IMG/VR virus record: IMGVR_UViG_3300021963_000780 | Span: 1 to 21,033 of that record | Direction: 5' to 3' (one strand) | DNA: 21,033 nt | DNA from: a virus | Shown here: positions 13,799 to 19,574 of the stretch, in pieces | How positions within the stretch are numbered: position 1 is the stretch's first letter | Layout of the letters: each line of letters begins with the position of its first letter | The notes under the pieces: generated by a model | Database searches by the model: none | What the model was told of the DNA's origin: nothing | What the model saw: the letters and a program-made list of their open reading frames with translations, nothing else | Translations under genes and position numbers: made by a program

Positions 13799-14275
13799 TT
13801 ATATTATTTGAAATCTTTTGTTATTTGTAATATATCTTCTAAAAGATGTAAATGGTTTATTAAAATATCTACATGCATCAGAAATAGAATCATATATGAC
13901 ATTTGTTTCAATATCCTTTAATTTTTTTGAACAAGATATTTTTGCATTTGGATGTACAAAAATTGGTTTTAAACCAGTGTTAATCGCGTGTCTAATATTT
14001 TCAGATTGGGTTACCCATTCTAGATTACTAACATGATTATTTGATTTATTGCCATCTTTATGGTTTATTTGTGGTTTCATATATGGATTATCAATAAAAG
14101 TAGATGCTACAAGCCTGTGTATTTGAAAGTTTTTTCTTACACCATCTTTAAATAATCTTATATGGTTATAACCAAATTTGTTAATAGATTTTTTTAATTG
14201 TCTTTTTGTTAGATTACTATAAATATCACCACTTTCTGATATTAAATAATCTGGTAAATCTTTTATTTGTTTCAT
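13799..14275 (-). CDS. HNH homing endonuclease (NUMOD4-HNH-NUMOD1-like)
   Basis: A 158-residue protein from the ATG at 14275; a TTG nine codons upstream lies within the leader hairpin and is rejected. The N-terminus (IKDLPDYLISESGDIYSN) is NUMOD4-like. The HNH core follows: IHRLVASTFI (His53), INHKDGNKSNNHVSNLEWVT (given as span 70-89, with His72, Asn80 and Asn84). The C-terminus (KLKDIETNVIYDSISDACRYF, then a basic helix) is NUMOD1-like. Such genes are free-standing mobile endonucleases that nick or cut intron- or gene-less target sites and spread themselves. Here it is placed between the annealing-protein operon and the replication genes, with its own promoter and kissing-loop leader. Confidence 0.88.
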   Translation of the reverse strand: MKQIKDLPDYLISESGDIYSNLTKRQLKKSINKFGYNHIRLFKDGVRKNFQIHRLVASTFIDNPYMKPQINHKDGNKSNNHVSNLEWVTQSENIRHAINTGLKPIFVHPNAKISCSKKLKDIETNVIYDSISDACRYFNKPFTSFRRYITNNKRFQII

Positions 14276-14287
14276 AAGATAAAAAAT

Positions 14288-14367
14288 GGCATCGGAATCC
14301 AAGATAGTACCAGTATCCTTTCATCCAACGCCATAATAAATTTTTAATGAGTCTGGTACACTCTATG
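14288..14367 (-). ncRNA. Structured mRNA leader with predicted kissing loops (leader 2)
   Basis: On the minus strand, hairpin 1 is GAGT-GTACCAG-ACTC (14363-14349), extended by AT/AT with one bulged A. After a linker of about 14 bases comes hairpin 2: outer stem GGCGTTGGA/TCCGATGCC (14332-14324 with 14296-14288, two wobble pairs), inner stem AAGGATA/TATCTT with one bulge, and loop CTGGTAC (14313-14307). The loops GTACCAG and CTGGTAC are perfect reverse complements. The structure starts 4 bases after promoter 2 and ends 12 bases before the HNH gene's ATG. It matches leader 1 in architecture and in GAGTGT-N5-ACTCATTAA, while the loop sequence changes. Confidence 0.75.
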
Positions 14368-14398
14368 CAAATTTACTATTTTTTTCTATTTCTTCAAA
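14368..14398 (-). promoter_or_regulatory. Promoter 2 (TTTG-N19-TAAATTTG)
   Basis: On the minus strand TTTG (14398-14395) and TAAATTTG (14375-14368), spaced by 19 bases, match the Bacteroidota promoter consensus at all defined positions. It overlaps the 3' end of the upstream 154-aa gene and feeds leader 2 and the HNH gene. Confidence 0.75.
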
Positions 14399-14850
14399 CT
14401 AATTTTGAAAGTAGTTGTAGAAATTCTAGGAGCAGGTATCACCATTTCGCCTGATTCTGGATCAACCATAGAGGTTGGCAATGTTCTAAGCATCTTCTCC
14501 CTTTCCTTTAAAGCAAACTTTAATGACTCAATCTCTTCATTCATTTTGCTCCAAGTATAGTCTTGGTCATAGATATACTTAACACCTGATTCAAACTTAG
14601 CCATTTCGCTTCCTAAGACCTCAGCCTTGCCTCCAGGATATTTACTAAGCTCATCTAGTACTAAATCTTTTAAATCGGCTCTAATGCCCTCTAAAAGCTG
14701 TACTACAGCCTCAGACTTAACCAGTAACTCTAATGGAGATTCTCCAGTCTGTGTAAAGTGATTTACTATCTGCGACTTGATTAACTCAATAGCAAATTTG
14801 TTAGGCTCAATAGAAGCAAGTTCTACTTTTGGTAATAATGTTAAATTCAT
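14386..14850 (-). CDS. Conserved-looking phage protein beside annealing protein (154 aa)
   Basis: A 154-residue acidic, mostly helical protein. The C-terminal third (KYIYDQDYTWSKMNEEIESL, then KEREKMLRTLPTSMVDPESGEMV and a final strand pattern PAPRISTTTFKISLKK) includes a long helix with a coiled-coil look followed by a Pro-rich hinge and a beta segment. It follows the putative annealing protein by 1 base, so the two are co-expressed and may work together in recombination, for instance as a nuclease inhibitor, structural partner or ssDNA factor. I do not recognise a named family. Promoter 2 is embedded in its 3' end. Confidence 0.65.
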   Translation of the reverse strand: MNLTLLPKVELASIEPNKFAIELIKSQIVNHFTQTGESPLELLVKSEAVVQLLEGIRADLKDLVLDELSKYPGGKAEVLGSEMAKFESGVKYIYDQDYTWSKMNEEIESLKFALKEREKMLRTLPTSMVDPESGEMVIPAPRISTTTFKISLKK

Positions 14851-14851
14851 T

Positions 14852-15529
14852 TTATTTTAGGTTTTCTTTTTTCATTTTTAATACCTTCATCAATGTTTCA
14901 TCAGAATCGAATGATTGCTTGTATGTAAAGTATATGTCAGTCAATTGCTTAACCTTAGTACATTTTGCTACTTCCATCATGATTTCTTCTCTTGTAGGCT
15001 CATCTTGTAAGATTTCAGCTACAACTGTTTGTACTGGCTTAGAGGTTTTTTTTGGCTCTTCATGTACGAAATCCATCTCTTCAGCAGGTGTTGCCTCGAA
15101 TCCAGCAGCTTTCATAAGCCATGCTAACTGATTACGGAATGCTTTACCTACTGCTCTAGTTTGTGCCATAGATAAGATAGCATACTCATCAAAGAATTTT
15201 TTGCTACCCTCTTTGTTAGAGCATATTGCGATACCTACTGATACCAATTTATTGTCTTGGTACGATCTAACCTCGCAAGTAGCCATGTACTTAATCTCTT
15301 TTTCACTTGATAAGTCTTGTACGCTTGTAATGATAGGGAATAAGCCTAGTGAAGCTCCTGCCATCTGCCAAGCTTCTACGTTACAATAGTCCTTGCCTTT
15401 AATGTTAGATACTAAGTGTGCATCCTTTACGAAGCGTTTAAGCTCGTTTGATAAGGATAGCATAGAATCCTTGTTGACCATTTGGTAACTAGGAGTCTGA
15501 ATTTGGGTGTTAGTTGTTTGCAATTCCAT
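14852..15529 (-). CDS. Putative recombination / ssDNA-annealing protein (Erf/RecT-like)
   Basis: A 225-residue protein. The central block has VEAWQMAGASLGLFPIITSV, a strand pair (KYMATCEVRSYQDNKLVSVGIAIC) and SMAQTRAVGKAFRNQLAWLMKAAGFEATPAEEM (span about 119-151). The combination of a substrate-like beta hairpin and a MAQTRA-x3-AFR helix is typical of a phage and mobile-element family placed near single-strand annealing proteins (Erf/Rad52-like 'A-x-TRA-x-x-RA' helix). The C-terminus (150-225) is a Lys/Glu-rich tail that could recruit SSB or a partner. Position in the early operon beside nuclease and replication genes supports a recombination role. This is pattern-based; a different DNA-binding function is possible. 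Confidence 0.55.
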   Translation of the reverse strand: MELQTTNTQIQTPSYQMVNKDSMLSLSNELKRFVKDAHLVSNIKGKDYCNVEAWQMAGASLGLFPIITSVQDLSSEKEIKYMATCEVRSYQDNKLVSVGIAICSNKEGSKKFFDEYAILSMAQTRAVGKAFRNQLAWLMKAAGFEATPAEEMDFVHEEPKKTSKPVQTVVAEILQDEPTREEIMMEVAKCTKVKQLTDIYFTYKQSFDSDETLMKVLKMKKENLK

Positions 15530-15707
15530 TTGTTAATTGATTTTTTTGTGTGAAAAATGTTGCAGGTCTAATAGGGAACTGCTCCCACATCTTAACTATA
15601 GCTTCCATAGTGTCATAACTAGATTGGCTGTAGTTCATGTTGTGAATAATCTTAGCGACAAAGATTTTTTTGTCTGTTTCGTTCATGTGTGCGAATGTTG
15701 ATAGCAT
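15510..15707 (-). CDS. Small hypothetical protein (65 aa)
   Basis: A 65-residue helical protein starting MLSTFAHMNETDKK; a second Met at codon 8 is a possible start. The sequence KKIFVAKIIHNMNYSQSSYDTMEAIVKMWEQF suggests two helices, and the end is polar (KNQLTNGIANN). Its 3' end overlaps the putative annealing-protein gene by 20 bases and its start lies 10 bases after the DnaA-like gene. No family is recognised. Confidence 0.6.
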   Translation of the reverse strand: MLSTFAHMNETDKKIFVAKIIHNMNYSQSSYDTMEAIVKMWEQFPIRPATFFTQKNQLTNGIANN

Positions 15708-15717
15708 AATGTTTGTT

Positions 15718-16095
15718 TTATTGTAGTGCGTAAATGGTTGAATGTAAATGTTCTATTCTATGCATGACATAGTCATACTTCTCCTTTAAAAAAGGTATTT
15801 GCTTTATGTCTTCAGGAAAGCTGTTTACTGCATGAAGTATTGTAGTTCTATCCCTAAAGAAATAAGGTGCAATCTGCGAAGCTTTTTGCTTGAATGTTGT
15901 GTGTAGGATATAACAAGCCATGTTTCTTGCCATAACCACATCAAAGGTTCTACGTTTGCAAGTAATCTTAGATACAGGGAATCCGAACTCTCTAGCAACC
16001 GAACCAATAACATCAGCATAAACATCTTGTACGATTGTTACTTTTTTAGTCACAAGTAAAGATGATCTTGTATGTCTAAGATTCTGTGTAGTCAT
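15718..16095 (-). CDS. DnaA domain IV-like DNA-binding protein (125 aa)
   Basis: A 125-residue protein from the ATG at 16095 (a TTG eight codons earlier is less likely). Residues about 23-92 match the C-terminal DNA-binding domain of DnaA: a leading helix (VYADVIGSVAREFG), KRRTFDVVMARNMACYIL, a turn, SQIAPYFF and DRTTILHAV (82-90), the counterpart of the DnaA signature GRDHTTVLHA that contacts DnaA boxes. The AAA+ ATPase domain is absent, so this is a stand-alone binding module, as known from several phages and mobile elements. It could bind the phage origin, repress genes or compete with host DnaA. It is encoded about 1 kb from the origin-like region at 17100-17400. The 5' end overlaps the upstream gene by 20 bases. 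Confidence 0.8.
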   Translation of the reverse strand: MTTQNLRHTRSSLLVTKKVTIVQDVYADVIGSVAREFGFPVSKITCKRRTFDVVMARNMACYILHTTFKQKASQIAPYFFRDRTTILHAVNSFPEDIKQIPFLKEKYDYVMHRIEHLHSTIYALQ

Positions 16096-16276
16096 TGATT
16101 TGTGTTTTAAGTATTTCAAGTTTTTTGTTATAGAAGGTTTTTATTAACTCGGTCATCTCATAGTCATTGTTCTTTAGCCTTGTTTCTATAACGTAACGAC
16201 TATAACCTGTAATCTCCATAATCTTCTTCATGTCGCCATATTTGAATAGGCTTTTGTAATCTGTAATCTCTAGCAT
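16076..16276 (-). CDS. Small helix-turn-helix-like protein (66 aa)
   Basis: A 66-residue protein with the pattern DMKKIMEITGYSRYVIETRL (about 15-34): a helix, a Gly turn and a second helix with SRYVIETRLKN, as in small phage DNA-binding regulators, then a long charged C-terminal helix (LIKTFYNKKLEILKTQI). The 3' end overlaps the DnaA-like gene by 20 bases and the gene starts 4 bases after the preceding stop. The HTH call is from pattern only. Confidence 0.55.
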   Translation of the reverse strand: MLEITDYKSLFKYGDMKKIMEITGYSRYVIETRLKNNDYEMTELIKTFYNKKLEILKTQINDYTES

Positions 16277-16280
16277 TTGT

Positions 16281-16511
16281 TTATTTAGTTTTAAAGTGAT
16301 TGATATGTCTGTCTACCCCTTGAACTGCCGCATCTAAAGAAGCATAGTAACTTGCTCTCCAGTAGTACCATTTGCCATTTAGGATCTGATTGTCCCAAGT
16401 GATATACATTCCTTTGTAGGTATATTGTTTCGACATTCTGCCATTACTGTTTACATAGGTATACTCTTCTTTAATACCTTTTTTCTTTTGCTCTAGGGTT
16501 AGTTTCAACAT
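16281..16511 (-). CDS. Small hypothetical protein (76 aa)
   Basis: A 76-residue basic protein rich in Tyr and Trp (EEYTYVNSNGRMSKQYTYKG, MYITWDNQILNGKWYYWRASYYASL). The alternating aromatic pattern suggests a small beta sheet followed by a helix (DAAVQGVDRHINHFK). It is in the early operon with gaps of 4 and 12 bases to its neighbours; an A-rich stretch ACCAAAAACCA precedes the ATG, as is usual for translation starts here. No family is recognised. Confidence 0.6.
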   Translation of the reverse strand: MLKLTLEQKKKGIKEEYTYVNSNGRMSKQYTYKGMYITWDNQILNGKWYYWRASYYASLDAAVQGVDRHINHFKTK

Positions 16512-16523
16512 TGGTTTTTGGTT

Positions 16524-16733
16524 TTATTCCTCTTGCAAGGGTTTTTGATAGGTTTTTGTTTCTAAGACTAATGATGTTCTTAATGGGATGCCTTGACTAA
16601 GCTTCTCGAATATGGCGTAAGCCTTGTCCTTGTCAGCATTAATAGATCCACTAATTAAGACACCTTCTTGCTTTGTATAGTAAAGCGTACTATTTAAGAT
16701 AAGGTCTGTTTCTTCTACAAATTCGAATTTCAT
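16524..16733 (-). CDS. Small hypothetical protein (69 aa)
   Basis: A 69-residue acidic protein starting MKFEFVEETDLILNSTLYYT. The pattern (strands FEFVEE, STLYYTKQEG, VLISGSINAD; helix KDKAYAIFEKLSQG; strand TSLVLETKTYQ) suggests a small alpha/beta fold. It lies between two other small early genes. No family or motif is recognised. The upstream sequence AAAAACAAACAAACATG is the A-rich start context used in this region. Confidence 0.55.
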   Translation of the reverse strand: MKFEFVEETDLILNSTLYYTKQEGVLISGSINADKDKAYAIFEKLSQGIPLRTSLVLETKTYQKPLQEE

Positions 16734-16751
16734 GTTTGTTTGTTTTTATTG

Positions 16752-16883
16752 TTATTTAATAGTTTCTGATTCTTCGTCTTCTTCTTCTTCGTCATCTTCC
16801 CAAGAGCAATGTTCTAAGCAGTCAGGACAAATATCTACTTCAGAATAGTTGGTATGAGCTCCACAGCAGGTTGAGTATGGCAT
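16752..16883 (-). CDS. Small Cys-rich acidic protein, zinc-ribbon-like (43 aa)
   Basis: A 43-codon frame starting MPYSTCCGAHTNYSEVDICP. Cys6, Cys7, Cys19, Cys22, Cys26 and His10/His25 form a CC-x11-CPDC-x3-C arrangement that could bind zinc. The second half is almost entirely Asp/Glu (WEDDEEEEDEESE). The ATG overlaps the stop of the upstream gene by one base (TAATG), a sign of translational coupling, and the frame fills the otherwise empty stretch before the 69-aa gene. Function unknown. Confidence 0.6.
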   Translation of the reverse strand: MPYSTCCGAHTNYSEVDICPDCLEHCSWEDDEEEEDEESETIK

Positions 16884-17080
16884 TATTTATTAAGTTTTTG
16901 TAGTCTAGTAAAATAAGTTTTTGGATCGCCTATCTTAACCTTGCTCATATTCTTCTCGTATTCCAATGGATGAATACAGGTTTTTGTCTGATGGTTGTAA
17001 TAGGCTTGTTCGCCTTTGTCAATGATTGTGCCAGTAATACCGCACTTCATCTGATAACTGAGTGTGATTAATTCGTGCAT
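16883..17080 (-). CDS. Small hypothetical protein, first gene of the early run (65 aa)
   Basis: A 65-residue basic protein. The segment MKCGITGTIIDKGEQAYYNHQTKTC (about 11-35) has the pattern of a small beta-rich zinc- or disulfide-type module with C13 and C35, similar to phage and bacterial modules of the type C-x-x-x-G-x-x-I-x-KGE-x-AYY, but only two cysteines are seen. It is the first gene after the non-coding, repeat-rich region, so its upstream sequence should contain the promoter for genes 14852-17080; I find no good match to the Bacteroidota consensus there. Confidence 0.6.
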   Translation of the reverse strand: MHELITLSYQMKCGITGTIIDKGEQAYYNHQTKTCIHPLEYEKNMSKVKIGDPKTYFTRLQKLNK

Positions 17081-17117
17081 GAGTTTTTGTTTTGGTTGTA
17101 AAGTGTAAAATTAATAA

Positions 17118-17252
17118 GTTTTTGGATATGTTTAAAGTTTTTTACAGGTTTTTTGTTAAGGAAATCATAAAAGATTTTTGCTGGATTTTTGCGTACAAGA
17201 TTTTTGCGAGGTTTTTGTGGGGTTTTTGCATAGGGTTTTTGGCAGGTTTTTG
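17118..17252. repeat. Array of helically phased G(A/G)TTTTTG repeats
   Basis: Seven copies of the octamer G(A/G)TTTTTG start at 17173, 17184, 17199, 17210, 17221, 17234 and 17245 (spacings 11, 15, 11, 11, 13, 11). Degenerate copies lie at 17118, 17137 and 17147. T5 tracts repeated about every helical turn are expected to bend DNA. Some GTTTTTG copies in the adjacent genes are A-rich translation starts read from the other strand, but this array has no start codons, so it is not explained that way. It may be part of an origin or a binding-site array. Confidence 0.7.
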
Positions 17253-17253
17253 G

Positions 17254-17294
17254 TGCAACTGATTATTAGTTGCATAGTCAACAATGTTGCAACA
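17254..17294. repeat. Inverted repeats in the origin-like region
   Basis: TGCAACT-GATTATT-AGTTGCA (17254-17274) is a perfect 7-bp inverted repeat with a 7-base spacer. TGTTGCAACA (17285-17294) is a perfect 10-bp palindrome sharing the GTTGCA core. Both lie between the T-tract array and the 14-bp iterons. Confidence 0.7.
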
Positions 17295-17332
17295 TCAATG
17301 GTATAACATCAATGTTAAAACATCAATATTAC
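17291..17332. repeat. Three 14-bp iterons (AACATCAATG core)
   Basis: AACATCAATG at 17291, AACATCAATG at 17305 and AACATCAATA at 17319 have an exact period of 14 bases. ACATAATG follows at 17333-17340 and again at 17355-17362. Short direct repeats of this kind next to bent and AT-rich DNA are typical of iteron replication origins or operator clusters. The rest of the interval to 17480 is AT-rich and shows no gene. Confidence 0.7.
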
Positions 17333-17486
17333 ACATAATGTTTGCAATATCATGACATAATGCACAAAATCAATTCTTTGCCCATTTTTAGCCCGATTCA
17401 GCCATTTTGATATGTTAGTAATGGTATTACATTGTTTTATATTTTTAGTGTCTTAAATTGCCTTATTTTGGCTATTTTTTATAATT

Positions 17487-17502
17487 GGTACATTCTTGTA
17501 CC
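17487..17502. repeat. Short perfect inverted repeat
   Basis: GGTACA-TTCT-TGTACC is a perfect 6-bp stem with a 4-base loop, immediately downstream (minus strand) of the amidotransferase terminator. It could be a second hairpin of the terminator region or a protein-binding site. Confidence 0.5.
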
Positions 17503-17503
17503 T

Positions 17504-17539
17504 AAAAAAGTGAACACCCATATTTCAGGATGTTCACTT
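17504..17539 (-). terminator. Strong terminator of the amidoligase operon
   Basis: On the minus strand a 12-bp stem AAGTGAACATCC/GGGTGTTCACTT (one G-U) with an 8-base loop is followed by TTTTTT. It lies 21 bases after the stop of the amidotransferase gene. Confidence 0.9.
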
Positions 17540-17560
17540 ACACAATAGAAAACCACAATA

Positions 17561-18295
17561 TTATTTTTCCTCAATTACCCATTCACTGCATTTTGTACAC
17601 AATAGCATATCGAAATAACTATCATGCACCATATCGTCTAATGAATGGACTTCATTACAAGATTCGCAATATTCGAATTTATCCTCAATGGAATAGGTAT
17701 TGTTTTTTTTATCCTTTGCATGATAATCCCATTTTTTTGGATAGTATGTATATGAATGTCTTTTGTATGTTTCATTCGAATACCATGCACCATTGTCCCA
17801 TTTTCCCGCATTTTCATTCAGGATATAAAATTGTCCTGTTGCATCCATGAAAACGAATTTATTTCGATTGCCTATTGTATATTCAATCAATGCCATAATA
17901 GTATCATTTTGAACAAAATTGTTAGGCAATCCTTTCATAAATGAATTATTGAAAATTTGCGTATCATTAATATTCGAATGTAAGGGAACATCAATGTCCA
18001 AAATTCCGTTATGGCAAAAATATAGGTCATTATTCACCTTAAATGGATGGCAATTCCTATCATTGATTCCACCACTAGTTGCAATGCGAAAATGCATAAC
18101 AATATTTGAATGTACTTTGTCCGCATGTTTTTTTAGTTTCATAAATTCGTTAAATGAATGCATCTCTTTATTGACAATAATTTTCCCGTTTTCAACATAC
18201 ATGATTCCCGCGCCATCCTTGTTAGCATCCCAACAATTTTTCAATGTTGATTCCTTTATTTTTACGCCCAATGGCTGAATAGCAATAATGCACAT
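17561..18295 (-). CDS. Class II glutamine amidotransferase with C-terminal zinc ribbon
   Basis: A 244-residue protein. Cys2 directly follows Met1 (MCIIAIQ), as required for the N-terminal nucleophile of class II amidotransferases after Met removal. Other motifs fit: DGAGIMYV (28-34), MHFRIATSGG (67-76), NCHPF (81-85), CHNGILD (94-100, with the oxyanion Asn-Gly) and SNINDTQIF (107-115). These enzymes release ammonia from glutamine and hand it to a partner ligase or synthetase. The C-terminus adds a zinc ribbon, Cys210-x2-Cys213 and Cys233-x2-Cys236. The amidoligase gene ends 1 base upstream, so the pair is co-translated and very probably functions together; amidoligase/GAT-II pairs are known from phages. 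The substrate is unknown. Confidence 0.85.
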   Translation of the reverse strand: MCIIAIQPLGVKIKESTLKNCWDANKDGAGIMYVENGKIIVNKEMHSFNEFMKLKKHADKVHSNIVMHFRIATSGGINDRNCHPFKVNNDLYFCHNGILDIDVPLHSNINDTQIFNNSFMKGLPNNFVQNDTIMALIEYTIGNRNKFVFMDATGQFYILNENAGKWDNGAWYSNETYKRHSYTYYPKKWDYHAKDKKNNTYSIEDKFEYCESCNEVHSLDDMVHDSYFDMLLCTKCSEWVIEEK

Positions 18296-18296
18296 A

Positions 18297-19574
18297 TTAT
18301 AAGTTTTTTAAGTTGATGAATTTTTTTAAATTGGAATAGTCGCAAGATGATTCAATATATAATTTGAACCCGTCTAATGTCACATCTTTATTTTCCTTTG
18401 TGTACATGAATAAAGAATGTGCAAATTCAATATTTTTCATGAATGAATTAATATTGAGCGTTCCTCGAAAAATGCGAATTTCAATCGTTTGACTATTTTT
18501 TAGATTGATTGCAACATACCTTTCATTGTTCCCGTCTTTTTTCTTTGCTTTATATATCAATGAGCTATCATTATCATCCTCAATGTTTGCCCATTTTTTA
18601 AGTTTTTCCATTTTCCTTTGTGAAATAGCTACAATGAATTCTTTATTTTCTACAAAGAATTTAAGGAAACGATATAAATGCCATGTAGTAAAATTATTTT
18701 TACTAATGTGAATGTGCATCCCGCATGTATTTGCGTCGTATGAATTATACCCATTTTCAACCAACAATTTAAGAGAATTGGTAAATTCCTTTGTATTTTG
18801 CTGAATGTAGTTAAATGTCAATGGATGCGTAACAATTTCGAACCCGTCCGTTAAACTTCCGTCGGTCTTGAAATACCAATGCTCATGCTCAATCATTCCC
18901 GCCATGTATTTATGTTTTAATCCATTACTATTTTTCCTTTCAACTTCTAACTCAATACCAAAAAATGGCGCATTTTCATTCTCATTCGATAATTTATGGA
19001 ATTTCATTGCAGGTCGGTATGAATAGGAATTTATACATGCTGCATCCAAATCATGGTCATCTTCTTCTTCATCCTCTTCGCTACCTTCTTCGGGTTCATC
19101 ATGCCATTCGCAGTCCGATTCCCAATAATATACATCATCAATATTTCTAATGTCACCATTGCAATCATGTACTAAATTATATCGTTCCATATAATTTGAA
19201 CTAATCCATGATCCATTGTACATATAAATATCATTGCATGGTTCACAATTTTCATCATGCGTATAATATCCGTCGCGTCCTGTTTCCACCCAACTTGCAT
19301 TATCTCTTAATATGTAACACTCGTCCAATTCATCATAAACATAATCATCTTCATCCTCAATCTCATGCAAGAATTCACCTTCAGCAATAATACAATCATC
19401 CTTGAATGCATAATATCCTGAATAAGTATTGATAATACTTTCATAATTATTCCCTTTGTCTAGTTCCTTCCATTCAGGTCTTAAATAGCCATTTTTGATT
19501 GACTTCTCAATCATCTGCATAATTACTCTCAATGTAGTAAATGCCATTGTTTTTTGTTGTGTTGTGTTTTCCAT
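18297..19574 (-). CDS. Amidoligase family protein (glutamine-synthetase-fold COOH-NH2 ligase)
   Basis: A 425-residue protein. The C-terminal half is an Amidoligase_2 domain: FFGIELEVE (205-212), FKTDGSLTDGFEIVTHP (235-251), CGMHIHIS (284-291), a helix with LYRFLKFF, and RYVAINLKNSQTIEIRIFRG (352-371) with the Glu/Arg residues typical of ATP- and metal-binding in the glutamine-synthetase fold. The family joins amino groups to carboxyl groups. The N-terminal half (about 50-160) is an acidic, Cys/Trp/Tyr-rich region with repeated Y-x3-D-x-C motifs (DELDECYILRD, HDENCEPCND, HDCNGDIRN, ESDCEWHDE), followed by a very acidic linker (161-178), probably a binding module. The start may be ATG 19574 or ATG 19547; a 17-bp duplication covers both. 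The partner amidotransferase follows after one base. Confidence 0.85.
   Translation of the reverse strand: MENTTQQKTMAFTTLRVIMQMIEKSIKNGYLRPEWKELDKGNNYESIINTYSGYYAFKDDCIIAEGEFLHEIEDEDDYVYDELDECYILRDNASWVETGRDGYYTHDENCEPCNDIYMYNGSWISSNYMERYNLVHDCNGDIRNIDDVYYWESDCEWHDEPEEGSEEDEEEDDHDLDAACINSYSYRPAMKFHKLSNENENAPFFGIELEVERKNSNGLKHKYMAGMIEHEHWYFKTDGSLTDGFEIVTHPLTFNYIQQNTKEFTNSLKLLVENGYNSYDANTCGMHIHISKNNFTTWHLYRFLKFFVENKEFIVAISQRKMEKLKKWANIEDDNDSSLIYKAKKKDGNNERYVAINLKNSQTIEIRIFRGTLNINSFMKNIEFAHSLFMYTKENKDVTLDGFKLYIESSCDYSNLKKFINLKNL

Noticed and set aside
14276-14302. TTG start at 14302 for the HNH gene
   Set aside because: It lies inside hairpin 2 of the leader; ATG 14275 sits 12 bases after the hairpin, and the same spacing is seen at the initiator gene.
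16096-16119. TTG start at 16119 for the DnaA-like protein
   Set aside because: ATG at 16095 gives a complete domain and a smaller overlap with the upstream gene.
17254-17274. Hairpin with 7-base loop GATTATT as a third kissing-loop leader
   Set aside because: No nearby hairpin loop carries the complement AATAATC and no promoter consensus precedes it, so it does not fit the leader architecture.
17281-17370. CRISPR-like array in the repeat region
   Set aside because: The repeats are only 10 bases with 4-base gaps (14-bp period), far too short for CRISPR repeats and spacers.
17530-18278. Several plus-strand frames of 60-120 codons over the amidotransferase gene
   Set aside because: They are antisense to a gene with clear catalytic motifs and show His/Cys/Phe-rich shadow composition.
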